Positions 9,558-17,390 of a stretch of DNA of 64,000 nucleotides are shown piece after piece. The stretch covers positions 2,542,001 to 2,606,000 of the forward strand of contig NC_016946.1 of assembly GCF_000277125.1 (NCBI RefSeq), read 5' to 3'. The notes beneath the pieces are model-generated. The model was given only the letters and a program-made list of their open reading frames with translations. It searched no databases and was not told where the DNA came from. The stretch is from Mycobacterium intracellulare ATCC 13950. GTDB lineage: Bacteria; Actinomycetota; Actinomycetes; Mycobacteriales; Mycobacteriaceae. Every line of letters begins with the position of its first letter. Positions within the stretch are counted from its first letter, which is position 1. Made by a program: the position numbers and the translations under genes.

Positions 9558-9789
9558 CCCCTCCCGCGAGTATGCGGCGAGAAGCACACCCGGCACTCAA
9601 TGTGCGGCTGGCGGCACGCTGGGCACGAGCCGGCGGAGCCGTCAGATGCAATCCGATCCACCGTCCGGTAGGCGGTGATGAAGGCGACCTCGGGGAAGGC
9701 CGGCACGGCCGACGTCGCAGTGCTGGTGAAAGTTGTTGTCGACGGCAAGGATGTCAACGTCGAATCGCCACGAGCGGTAGGTTGGCACC

Positions 9790-10170
9790 GTGACACCGAC
9801 GTTCGCCGATCTCGCCAAGGCGCAATACATCCTGTTGACCACGTTCACCAAGGACGGCAGGCCCAAGCCGACGCCGATCTGGGTCGCCGCCGATCAAGGC
9901 CGGCTCCTGGTCATCACCCAGGAACAGTCGTGGAAGGTCAAGCGGATCCGCAACACCCCGCGCGTCACGCTGGCCACCTGCACGATGAACGGACGCCCCA
10001 CCAGTGACGCCGTCGAGGGGACCGCCGTCATCCTCGACAAGTCGCACACCGCCGCGGTCTACGACGCGATCGGCAAGCGCTACGGCATCGTGGGCAAGGT
10101 GTTCAACTTCTTCAGCAAGTTGCGCGGCGGCATGGAGAACAATGTGGGGCTCGAGCTGAAAGTGGCGTGA
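9790..10170 (+). CDS. PPOX-class probable F420-dependent enzyme, Rv2061c family
   Basis: A 126-residue split-barrel flavin/deazaflavin protein like M. tuberculosis Rv2061c. Recognisable stretches are ILLTTFTKDGRPKPTPIWVA and the cofactor-phosphate region QEQSWKVKRIRNTPRVTLA. The family is predicted to bind F420, but the substrate is not known. It starts with GTG (VTPTFADLAKAQYI). It lies 232 nt after cobN with nothing convincing between them. It is convergent with the next gene, with 3 nt between the two stops. Family and orthology are clear; cofactor use is inferred from the family. Confidence 0.9.
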   Translation: MTPTFADLAKAQYILLTTFTKDGRPKPTPIWVAADQGRLLVITQEQSWKVKRIRNTPRVTLATCTMNGRPTSDAVEGTAVILDKSHTAAVYDAIGKRYGIVGKVFNFFSKLRGGMENNVGLELKVA

Positions 10171-10173
10171 ACG

Positions 10174-10881
10174 CTAGGCCGTCGCGCCGGCCGCCAGGTG
10201 TTCGCCGAAGAACGCGAACACGCGGCGCCAGGCGTCCTCTGTGGCGTCCTCGTTGTAGCCGAAGCCGGTGATGCGAAGCAGACCCTGGGCGGGAAGTTCG
10301 TTGGCGAAGCTGTGCCCGGCGCCGGGGTAGACCTTCACATCGGCGGTGATGTTCTTGTCGGCGATCGTCTTGCGCAGCTTCTCGGGCGCGCCCCGTCCCA
10401 GTGGGTCACGACCGCCCAAGCTGGCCACGATCGGGCACGCCCCATCGAGCGTCTTGTCGAGGTTGCGGGGCAGGGGAGTGCTGTAGAAGGGCGCGGCGGC
10501 ACCAAAACCCTTGGGCGACATCACAAGTGCGAACTGGCCGCCCATGCAGAAACCGGCGATGCCCACCTGACCGGAACATTCCGGCATGGCTTTCAGGTGA
10601 TCGCGCGCGGCCAGGATGTCGGTGAGGGCCCGGCCGCGCTGCGTCTGCAATTCCTTCATGACCCGCGAGATGCAACGGATCCGGCCACCGCGGGCATACA
10701 TGTTCGGGGTGAGAGCCAGATATCCCGCCCGGGCGATGCGGTCGTTGGCCGACTGCTTGTCCCGGCCGTAGCCGAACGCATCGTGGATCACCACCACGCC
10801 CGGCCACGGGCCCTGTCCCGACGGCGTGCTCAGTAACGCATCGATCGGTCCGTCGGGGGTATCGATCTGAATCGTCGTCAT
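10174..10881 (-). CDS. Dienelactone hydrolase family protein, Rv2054-like
   Basis: A 235-residue alpha/beta hydrolase of the dienelactone hydrolase family. The nucleophile is a cysteine in GFCMGGQFA at about residues 113-121. The acid and base candidates are SLGGRDPLG and GAGHSFANE, consistent with the Cys-Asp-His triad of this family. No signal peptide is seen. The ATG at 10881 (MTTIQIDTPDGPIDALLSTP) gives the usual N-terminus. It is divergent from fxsA, with 73 nt between starts, so the promoters share that interval. The natural substrate is unknown. Confidence 0.9.
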   Translation of the reverse strand: MTTIQIDTPDGPIDALLSTPSGQGPWPGVVVIHDAFGYGRDKQSANDRIARAGYLALTPNMYARGGRIRCISRVMKELQTQRGRALTDILAARDHLKAMPECSGQVGIAGFCMGGQFALVMSPKGFGAAAPFYSTPLPRNLDKTLDGACPIVASLGGRDPLGRGAPEKLRKTIADKNITADVKVYPGAGHSFANELPAQGLLRITGFGYNEDATEDAWRRVFAFFGEHLAAGATA

Positions 10882-10954
10882 AGCGTCATCTAACTGCAAT
10901 CGCGACGGCGAGCACCACGGGAACTCCAACGCGGTCCGCGGACGTTGGCCTGAC

Positions 10955-11476
10955 ATGGTGTCGCGGCTGTTGCTCGTCTATGCCGTCGTCGAACTGGCGG
11001 TGATCTTCGCGCTGGTGTCGACGATCGGATGGGGTTGGACCCTGCTGATGCTGTTGGCGACGTTCCTGCTCGGGTGGGGCATCGTCGCTCCGATGGCAGG
11101 GTCCCACCTCATCCGTCGAATCGGGAGACTGCGCTCCGGGCCGGCCGGCTCACGCGACGCGGCCGGCGACGGCGCGGTGGTCAGTTTGGCCGCGCTGCTC
11201 GTCCTCATGCCCGGGCTCGTCAGCACGGCGCTGGGCCTGTTGCTGCTCATTCCGCCGGTGCGGTCGGCCGCCGGCCCCGGGCTGGGCGCCATGGCGGTGC
11301 GCACGCTGCGGCGCCGGGTGCCTGGAATCAGTTACGCCACCACCTTCCGCGCCGATCCCTATCCGTCCGGTCCTTACCCGGGTGACGCCCGCGGCGAGGG
11401 CGATTTCATCGATGGCGAGGTCATCGACGTCAAGGACGTCGAACCGGTGCGAACCCAGCGCTTCGACGGGCGCTGA
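10955..11476 (+). CDS. fxsA: FxsA family membrane protein, Rv2053c-like
   Basis: A 173-residue inner-membrane protein. The first ~115 residues contain four hydrophobic segments in the FxsA pattern: LLLVYAVVELAVIFALV, LLMLLATFLLGWGIVA, VVSLAALLVLMPGLVSTALG and LLLLIPPVRSAAG. A hydrophilic tail with GDFIDGEVIDVKDVEP follows. FxsA was named in E. coli for relief of phage T7 exclusion by F; its role in mycobacteria is unknown. The ATG at 10955 (MVSRLLLVYAVVE) starts right at the first helix. A tandem repeat region begins 45 nt after the stop. Confidence 0.9.
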   Translation: MVSRLLLVYAVVELAVIFALVSTIGWGWTLLMLLATFLLGWGIVAPMAGSHLIRRIGRLRSGPAGSRDAAGDGAVVSLAALLVLMPGLVSTALGLLLLIPPVRSAAGPGLGAMAVRTLRRRVPGISYATTFRADPYPSGPYPGDARGEGDFIDGEVIDVKDVEPVRTQRFDGR

Positions 11477-11521
11477 GCCGGCGGGGCCGACCACAGTTGC
11501 CATTGCACGTAGCTTTGGGCT

Positions 11522-11710
11522 GTGGCTGATGGTCCCCTTCCTCCTCAGGCCGTTTCACGGCCTGCATCGTCACGGCACGTGGCTGATGGTCCCCTTCCTC
11601 CTCAGGCCGTTTCACGGCCTGCATCGTCAGGGCACGTGACTGATGGTCCCCTTCCTCCTCAGGCCGTTTCACGGCCTGCATCGTCAGGGCACGTGGCTGA
11701 TGGTCCCCTT
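11522..11710 (+). repeat. 57-bp tandem repeat, 3 full copies plus 18 bp
   Basis: Full units start at 11522, 11579 and 11636, and an 18-bp partial unit starts at 11693. Copies differ at only a few positions (CACGG versus CAGGG, and GGCTGA versus GACTGA). Each unit holds a perfect 8-bp inverted repeat, CAGGCCGT-TTC-ACGGCCTG. A unit is 19 codons long, starts with GTG, and stays open in the frame of the downstream amidohydrolase, encoding a 19-residue peptide beginning VADGPLPPQAVSRPASS. It resembles a mycobacterial MIRU/VNTR locus. There are no variable spacers, so it is not a CRISPR array. Confidence 0.95.
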
Positions 11711-11719
11711 GATAGCCCG

Positions 11720-13309
11720 GTGACTCTGCTCGTCAACGGCCGGGTGCACAGCCCCTCGCACCCCGACGCGACCGCGATGGCGGTCCGCGGCGGCGTCATC
11801 GCCTGGCTGGGCAGCGACGAGGTGGGGCGCAGCATGTTCCCCGATGCCGTTGTCGAAGACGTCGACGGCGGTTTCGTGGCGCCGGGATTCGTCGACAGCC
11901 ACATTCACCTGACCGCGACCGGCCTGACACTGAGCGGGCTGGACCTGCGCCGGGCCGGCTCGCGCGCGCAATGCATTCAGATGGTCGCCGACTACGCCGC
12001 CGCCCACCCCGGCCAACCGGTATGGGGGCACGGGTGGGATGAAACCTCGTGGCCGGACAACACCCCGCCCGGCACCAGCGACCTCGACGCCGTTCTCGGC
12101 GACCGACCCGCCTACCTGGCACGCGTGGACGTGCACTCCGCGGCGGCCTCGACGGGCCTGCGACGCCTCGTCGCGGAACTTCCTTCGGCGCCCGGCTTCA
12201 GTGAGCAGCGGCCCCTCACCGGCGACGCGCACCATCTGGTGCGCGCCGCCGCCCGCGCCCTGCTGACCCCCGAGCAGCTCGCCGAGGCCCGCGCCGCGGC
12301 GCTTGAGGCCGCCGCAACGGCCGGCATCGTCGCGGTGCATGAGTGCGCCGGTCCCCAGATCGGCGGGATCGACGACTGGTTGCAGCTGCGGTCTCTCGAG
12401 CACGGTGTCGAGGTGATCGGCTACTGGGGCGAGGCGGTGCGCACCCCGGCGCAGGCCCGCGAGCTGATGGCCGCGACCGGGGCGCGCGGCCTGGCCGGTG
12501 ACCTGTTCGTCGACGGCGCGATCGGGTCGCGCACCGCCTGGCTGCACGAGCCCTACGCCGACGCGCCGGACCGCGCGGGCACCTGCTACCTGGACGCCGA
12601 CGCCGTGGAGGCCCACGTGCGGGCGTGCACCGAGGCCGAGATCACCGCCGGGTTCCACGTCATCGGGGACGCCGCCGTCGCCACCGTCGTGGACGCCTTC
12701 GAGCGGGTCGCCGCGGACCTCGGGCCGGTCGCCGTCGCGCGTTGCGGGCACCGCCTCGAGCACGTCGAGATGATCGACGCCGAGCAGGCCACCAAACTGG
12801 GTCACTGGGGCGTCGTCGCCAGCGTGCAGCCCAATTTCGACGCCCTTTGGGGCGGCGCCGACGGCATGTACGCGCGCCGGCTCGGCGCCGAGCGGGGCAG
12901 TCGGCTCAACCCGTTTGCGCTGTTAGCATCCCAAGGCGTGCCCCTCGCGCTAGGTTCCGACGCCCCGGTGACGGCTTTCGACCCGTGGATGAGCGTGCGC
13001 GCGGCCGTCAACCATCGCACCGCGGGCAGCGCAGTCTCGGCGCGGGCCGCGTTTGCTGCGGCCACCCGCGGTGGCTGGCGCGCGGCCGGTGACCGCGACG
13101 GCAAGGCGGGCACCCTGACGCCGGGTGCGCCGGCGTCGTACGCCATCTGGGATGCCGGTGCGCTGGAGGTGCACGCCCCGCGCGACACCGTGCAGCGGTG
13201 GTCGACCGACCCGCGGTCCCGCGTGCCCGCGTTGCCGCGCCTGGGCCCGGACGACGCCCTGCCGCGGTGCCGGCGAACCGTGCATCGGGGCGCTGTCATC
13301 CATGGCTAG
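11720..13309 (+). CDS. Amidohydrolase, YtcJ-like (Amidohydro_3) family
   Basis: A 529-residue metal-dependent hydrolase of the amidohydrolase superfamily. The metal-binding HxH is in [13 protein letters not shown] at about residue 60. Further metal and active-site motifs are [21 protein letters not shown] and [14 protein letters not shown]. The family hydrolyses amide or similar bonds in small molecules; no substrate can be assigned. I chose the GTG at 11720 ([16 protein letters not shown]), right after the repeat. In-frame GTG codons in each repeat could add 9 to 66 residues. The 3' end overlaps the lnt start by 8 nt, suggesting translational coupling. Confidence 0.85.
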   Translation: MTLLVNGRVHSPSHPDATAMAVRGGVIAWLGSDEVGRSMFPDAVVEDVDGGFVAPGFVDSHIHLTATGLTLSGLDLRRAGSRAQCIQMVADYAAAHPGQPVWGHGWDETSWPDNTPPGTSDLDAVLGDRPAYLARVDVHSAAASTGLRRLVAELPSAPGFSEQRPLTGDAHHLVRAAARALLTPEQLAEARAAALEAAATAGIVAVHECAGPQIGGIDDWLQLRSLEHGVEVIGYWGEAVRTPAQARELMAATGARGLAGDLFVDGAIGSRTAWLHEPYADAPDRAGTCYLDADAVEAHVRACTEAEITAGFHVIGDAAVATVVDAFERVAADLGPVAVARCGHRLEHVEMIDAEQATKLGHWGVVASVQPNFDALWGGADGMYARRLGAERGSRLNPFALLASQGVPLALGSDAPVTAFDPWMSVRAAVNHRTAGSAVSARAAFAAATRGGWRAAGDRDGKAGTLTPGAPASYAIWDAGALEVHAPRDTVQRWSTDPRSRVPALPRLGPDDALPRCRRTVHRGAVIHG

Positions 13310-15302
13310 GCACTGGTCGGGCGGTGAGGAGCCCCCGGACCAAGACGAACCGGACCAAACCGCCGCCGCCGACCCGGTGGACGAACGGCCCGACCCGATC
13401 AGCAACGACGCCGAATCCGAGCGCGACGACGAGCCCGCCGACGCGCACCCGAAACGGCCCCGCGAGCGCGCGCGGCTGACCGACCGACTGGGGACCGTGG
13501 CCCGCCGGGCGGCGACCGGGCTGGTGACCGCGGTGATCGCGAGGCTGCCCGCCGCCCAGGCCGCACTGCTGCCCCGGCTGACCCGGCTGATCTGCGCCGT
13601 GGTGGGCGGCCTGCTGCTGTGCGCCAGCTTCCCGACTCTGAACTGGTGGTGGGCTGCCGTGATTGCCGCGGCGCTGCTGGCGTGGGTGCTGACCCATCCC
13701 GCGACGACGCCGGCGGGCGGGCTGGGCTACGCGTTCCTGTTCGGCCTGGCCTTCTACCTGCCGCTGCTCCCGTGGGTCGGGCTCCTGGTCGGTTCCGTGC
13801 CGTGGGTCGCCCTGTCGGCCGTGTCGGCGCTGTTTCCCGCCGCCTTCGGTCTGTGCGCCGTCGTCGTGCGCCGGCTGCCCGCCTGGCCCATCTGGTTCGC
13901 GCTGCTGTGGGCCGCACAGGAATGGCTGAAGTCGGTCTTCCCCTTCGGCGGCTTCCCCTGGGGCTCTGTGGCGTTCGGCCAGACGCACGGACCGTTCCTG
14001 CCGCTGGTTCAGCTCGGCGGCGTCGCGCTGCTGTCCATGGCCATCATGCTGGTGGGTTTCAGCGCGACCGCCATCGCGCGGGAGATCGTGAAGTGGTGGC
14101 GCGCGGGTCACCCGGTGCGCGGCGCGGCCGAGGGAGCGGAAACCGAGCCGCCGCCGCCCGCGGTGGTGCTGCCCGGCGTCTGCATCTGCCTGGTGCTGTT
14201 CGCGTCGGCCATGGTCTGGCCGCAGGTGCGGCACGCCGGCACCGGCTCGGGAGGCGAGCCGTCCGTGACCGTCGCCGCGGTGCAAGGCAATGTGCCGCGG
14301 CTGGGTTTCGAGTTCAACGAGCAGCGACGGGCGGTGCTGGACAACCACGTCCGCGAGACGCTGGCGCTGGCCGACGACGTGCGCGCCGGGGCCGCGCCGC
14401 AACCGCAATTCGTGATCTGGCCGGAGGACTCATCCGACATCGACCCGCTGGTGAACCCGGACGCCGCGCTGGAGATATCGCAGGCCGCGGCCGCGATCGG
14501 CGCCCCGATCCTGATCGGCAGCGTGCTCGAAGTCCCCGGACGCCCCCCGGAGGATCCGCACTACACGAACACGATGATCGTGTGGAACCCGGCCACCGGC
14601 CCGGCCGAACGCCACGACAAGGAAATCGTCCAGCCGTTCGGCGAGTACCTGCCGATGCCCTGGCTGTTCAAGCATCTGTCCGGGTACGCCGGCCGCGCCG
14701 GGAGCATGGTGCCCCGGCCGGGCAGTGACGTCGTGCACATGGCGGGGGTGCCCGTCGGGGTCGCGACGTGCTGGGAAGTGATCTTCGACCGCGTCCCGCG
14801 GCACGCGGTCCTGGACGGCGCCCAGCTGCTGACGGTGCCGGCCAACAACGCCACCTTCAACAAGACGATGAGCGAACAGCAGCTGGCGTTCGCCAAGGTC
14901 AGGGCCGTCGAGCACGACCGATACGTGGTGGTCGCGGGCACGACGGGGATCAGCGCCGTGATCGCCCCCGACGGCGGCGAGTTGGCGCGTACCGACTTCT
15001 TCCAGCCCGCCTACCTGGACATGCCGGTGCGCCTCAAGACGAGGTTGACGCCGGCAACCCGCTGGGCGCCGCTGTTGCAGTGGATCATGGCGGCAGCGGC
15101 CGGGGCGGTCATTTTGGCAGGGATACGGCACAATGGATGGTTCCCGCGTCCGAGTCGTCTCAGGACCAGGTCCTCGGGTCGATCGGCACGTTCTTCCAAA
15201 ACGGCCGGTGCGACCCCGGGCACATCCCCGCCCGACGAGCACGACTCAGACACCGCGCCCGACGAGGGCGGGGATCGCACGCCGGCAGACAACGGCGGGT
15301 GA
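13302..15302 (+). CDS. lnt: Apolipoprotein N-acyltransferase
   Basis: A 666-residue enzyme that adds the third acyl chain to the N-terminal Cys of lipoproteins at the membrane outer face. A hydrophilic N-terminus of ~75 residues is followed by about seven membrane helices and a nitrilase-like domain. The catalytic triad is visible as E375 (WPEDSSDID), K440 ([16 protein letters not shown]) and C490 ([11 protein letters not shown]), with E. coli Lnt-like spacing. A hydrophilic C-terminal tail of ~70 residues follows a last helix. In M. tuberculosis the same domain is the N-terminal half of the fused Rv2051c; here it ends at its own TGA. ppm1 follows 64 nt downstream. Confidence 0.95.
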   Translation: MARHWSGGEEPPDQDEPDQTAAADPVDERPDPISNDAESERDDEPADAHPKRPRERARLTDRLGTVARRAATGLVTAVIARLPAAQAALLPRLTRLICAVVGGLLLCASFPTLNWWWAAVIAAALLAWVLTHPATTPAGGLGYAFLFGLAFYLPLLPWVGLLVGSVPWVALSAVSALFPAAFGLCAVVVRRLPAWPIWFALLWAAQEWLKSVFPFGGFPWGSVAFGQTHGPFLPLVQLGGVALLSMAIMLVGFSATAIAREIVKWWRAGHPVRGAAEGAETEPPPPAVVLPGVCICLVLFASAMVWPQVRHAGTGSGGEPSVTVAAVQGNVPRLGFEFNEQRRAVLDNHVRETLALADDVRAGAAPQPQFVIWPEDSSDIDPLVNPDAALEISQAAAAIGAPILIGSVLEVPGRPPEDPHYTNTMIVWNPATGPAERHDKEIVQPFGEYLPMPWLFKHLSGYAGRAGSMVPRPGSDVVHMAGVPVGVATCWEVIFDRVPRHAVLDGAQLLTVPANNATFNKTMSEQQLAFAKVRAVEHDRYVVVAGTTGISAVIAPDGGELARTDFFQPAYLDMPVRLKTRLTPATRWAPLLQWIMAAAAGAVILAGIRHNGWFPRPSRLRTRSSGRSARSSKTAGATPGTSPPDEHDSDTAPDEGGDRTPADNGG

Positions 15303-15366
15303 CGACACTCCGTCCCACCCGGGGACGGCCGACTTGCTTTCAATTCGGGCGACACAGAGGAGCTAC

Positions 15367-16161
15367 ATGACCACCGGCCAGCCGGCGCCCCACGCCCCGG
15401 GCAATCGTCCCAGCCAGCGCGTCTTGGTGATCATCCCGACCTACAACGAGCTGGAGAACCTGCCGGTGATCCACCGGCGGCTCAAGGACGCGTGCCCGCA
15501 CGTGCACCTGCTCATCGTGGACGACAGCAGCCCCGACGGCACCGGCCAGCTGGCCGAGGAACTGGCCGCGGCCGACGCCGGTCGCACGCACGTCATGCAC
15601 CGCACCGCCAAGGACGGCCTGGGCGCGGCGTACCTGGCGGGCTTCGCCTGGGGACTGAGCCGTGACTACTCGGTGCTCGTCGAAATGGATGCCGACGGCA
15701 GCCACGCCCCCGAACAGCTGCACCGCCTGCTGGACGCGGTCGACGGCGGCGCCGATCTGGCCATCGGCTCGCGCTACGTCGACGGCGGTACGGTGCGCAA
15801 CTGGCCCTGGCGGCGGTGGGCGCTGTCCTGGACCGCCAACACCTACGCGCGGCTGGCGCTGGGCATCGGGGTGCACGACATCACCGCCGGCTACCGCGCC
15901 TACCGGCGCGAGGTCCTCGAGGCGATCGACCTCGACGGCGTCGACTCCAAGGGCTACTGCTTCCAGATCGACCTGACGTGGCGGACCATCTGCAACGGGT
16001 TCACCATCGTCGAGGCGCCCATCACGTTCACCGAACGCGAGCTCGGCGTGTCCAAGATGAGCGGATCCAACATCCGCGAAGCCCTGGTCAAAGTGACCCG
16101 ATGGGGCATTCAGGGCCGCCGGTCGGGCGCGCGGGCCACCAGGGCGGACAACCGCAGCTAA
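15367..16161 (+). CDS. ppm1: Polyprenol monophosphomannose synthase Ppm1
   Basis: A 264-residue GT2 glycosyltransferase that moves mannose from GDP-Man to polyprenyl phosphate. The product is the donor for LM/LAM and for protein O-mannosylation. Motifs are [18 protein letters not shown], the acidic [10 protein letters not shown], the DxD-type [23 protein letters not shown] and the C-terminal [10 protein letters not shown]. There is no membrane anchor of its own; in split-gene mycobacteria Ppm1 depends on the separate Lnt partner for membrane location. The ATG at 15367 has a good AGAGGAGC site five bases upstream. It is convergent with rbpA, with 9 nt between stops. Confidence 0.95.
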   Translation: MTTGQPAPHAPGNRPSQRVLVIIPTYNELENLPVIHRRLKDACPHVHLLIVDDSSPDGTGQLAEELAAADAGRTHVMHRTAKDGLGAAYLAGFAWGLSRDYSVLVEMDADGSHAPEQLHRLLDAVDGGADLAIGSRYVDGGTVRNWPWRRWALSWTANTYARLALGIGVHDITAGYRAYRREVLEAIDLDGVDSKGYCFQIDLTWRTICNGFTIVEAPITFTERELGVSKMSGSNIREALVKVTRWGIQGRRSGARATRADNRS

Positions 16162-16170
16162 ACCGCGCGG

Positions 16171-16506
16171 TCAGCCTCGTCGACGGGTCTTGATGATCTC
16201 GAGGCGCTCCTTGAGCAGCTCTTCGAGTTCTTCGACCGAGCGGCGCTCCAGCAGCATGTCCCAGTGCGTGCGCGGCGGCTTCACCTTCTTGGGCTCGGGC
16301 AGGTCGCCCTCGATCAGGGTGCCTTCCAGCCCGTTGCGGCACAGCCAGGTGCCGGGGATTTCGGCGTCGTCGGCGAAGGGGACCTCGAACTCCTCGCCGT
16401 TCTCGGTGCGGTACTTCGCGAGCTGGCGCGGCGCCAGGTCATGGTTGCGGTCGGTCTCGTAGCTCACGGCTCCGAGGCGACTGCCTCTCAGTACGCGATC
16501 AGCCAT
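16171..16506 (-). CDS. rbpA: RNA polymerase-binding protein RbpA
   Basis: A 111-residue essential actinobacterial transcription factor that binds the sigma A/B region 2 and RNA polymerase, stabilising the open complex. It matches M. tuberculosis Rv2050 almost throughout: MADRVLRGSRLGAVSYETDR, the core barrel with FEVPFADDAEIPGTW, and the sigma-interaction C-terminus THWDMLLERRSVEELEELL. The core lacks Zn-binding cysteines, as in other mycobacteria. The ATG at 16506 has an AAAGGAGTAG site upstream. A SigE/SigH-type promoter about 70-95 nt upstream suggests stress induction. Confidence 0.98.
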   Translation of the reverse strand: MADRVLRGSRLGAVSYETDRNHDLAPRQLAKYRTENGEEFEVPFADDAEIPGTWLCRNGLEGTLIEGDLPEPKKVKPPRTHWDMLLERRSVEELEELLKERLEIIKTRRRG

Positions 16507-16574
16507 GGGTGCTACTCCTTTAAGTCGTTTCGGAGCCCTGCGGCCCCCTGTGGTGCAATTCTCTCTCGATTAGC

Positions 16575-16601
16575 AACGCTGTGGCGATCTGCGCAGTTCC
16601 C
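16575..16601 (-). promoter_or_regulatory. SigE/SigH-type promoter for rbpA
   Basis: On the minus strand, GGGAAC (16601-16596) is followed after 17 nt by CGTT (16578-16575). This fits the GGAA(C/T)-N16..19-GTT consensus of mycobacterial SigE/SigH and Streptomyces SigR. The -10 lies about 70 nt before the rbpA ATG. rbpA homologues are known stress-sigma targets, so the placement makes sense. The site was read by eye; no start-site data are available. Confidence 0.6.
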
Positions 16602-16678
16602 GGCGTACAGCCGGCGTACGCGACGCGACCTTCAATGATACCGGGATCGCAGGAGATCCCCGACTAAAGTCGGCAGGC

Positions 16679-17029
16679 GTGAGTCGCCGTACCCACCCGC
16701 AGCCCTGCCGCTGGTGCGGTCGAGACGTCGCCGACGTGGGGATGGGCCGCCGCCGCCAGTACTGCCGGCAGTCGTGCCGGCAGCGGGCCTACGAGCAACG
16801 TGCCTCGTTGAACCGGCACGGCGCGGCGGCGGTGCCCGACGACGCGGTGGTGCTGTCGGCCGACGACGCGGCCGACCTCTCCGACCGCGTCTACCAGGTG
16901 CGGTGCGCCGCAGAGGACGTTGCCACCGCCCTCGAGGAAGGCGCCGAGGCCACCGAACTGCGCCAGTTGTGCGACGCGCTGATCCACGCGGCCCGCGCCG
17001 CCGACGGCTGGCGCCGAGCGGGTGTCTGA
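16679..17029 (+). CDS. Small Cys-pair (putative zinc-binding) protein, Rv2049c-like
   Basis: A 116-residue hypothetical protein at the Rv2049c position, upstream of pks12. The N-terminus has two cysteine pairs, PCRWCGRDV and QYCRQSCRQRAYEQR, a small zinc-ribbon-like arrangement. A mostly helical, acidic C-terminal half follows (DLSDRVYQVRCAAEDVATAL). It may bind nucleic acid or protein, but there is no direct evidence. It starts with GTG (VSRRTHPQPCRWCG). A short palindrome, CCGACT-AA-AGTCGG (16660-16673), lies just before the start. Confidence 0.75.
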   Translation: MSRRTHPQPCRWCGRDVADVGMGRRRQYCRQSCRQRAYEQRASLNRHGAAAVPDDAVVLSADDAADLSDRVYQVRCAAEDVATALEEGAEATELRQLCDALIHAARAADGWRRAGV

Positions 17030-17390
17030 CACTGCGCCTGACCACCGACTATGGCTAGACGGGTACAGTCTCGCCATGGACCACGGGCCACGTCTGCAGC
17101 GGGCCGTGGTCCATCGAGTTCACCGGGCTGCGCGCGGCGCACCTCGCCTGAGCGGGCGCCGCACCTGTCCAAGCCGGTCCTCCTGTAGCAATCGGGAGCA
17201 GCGGACGTTTTGAAATCCAGTCGGAGTTGGCCATACTCACCAGCAACATTCTTGGGTCGGAAAGCTGCACGACGCTGGTCGAACGAAACACGGCGTCGCC
17301 TCGTGCAGCGAATCCCGTGAATCGGCGACAACCGCAGCCGGCGGGACAAGACGGCCAGACATTAGGTGAGGGTTAGGGCGAGGTTTAGTG
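17030..17390 (+). other. 361-bp non-coding leader before pks12 with two hairpins
   Basis: I see no credible gene here. Two inverted repeats stand out. The first is an 11-bp perfect stem, ATGGACCACGG (17076-17086) paired with CCGTGGTCCAT (17104-17114), with a 17-nt loop; it could end the upstream transcript or bind a regulator. The second is GCTGCACGA (17264-17272) paired with TCGTGCAGC (17301-17309), with inner pairing of CGACGC and GCGTCG, which makes a long interrupted stem. The promoter of pks12 should lie in this stretch, but I cannot place it with confidence. Confidence 0.6.

Noticed and set aside
9558..9789. Possible gene remnant between cobN and the F420-type gene
   Set aside because: Frames on both strands are short and composition-driven, and no family motif or convincing ribosome site is seen. 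I treat it as empty intergenic DNA.
11522..11710. CRISPR array
   Set aside because: The units are contiguous 57-bp copies with no unique spacers, and no cas genes are near.
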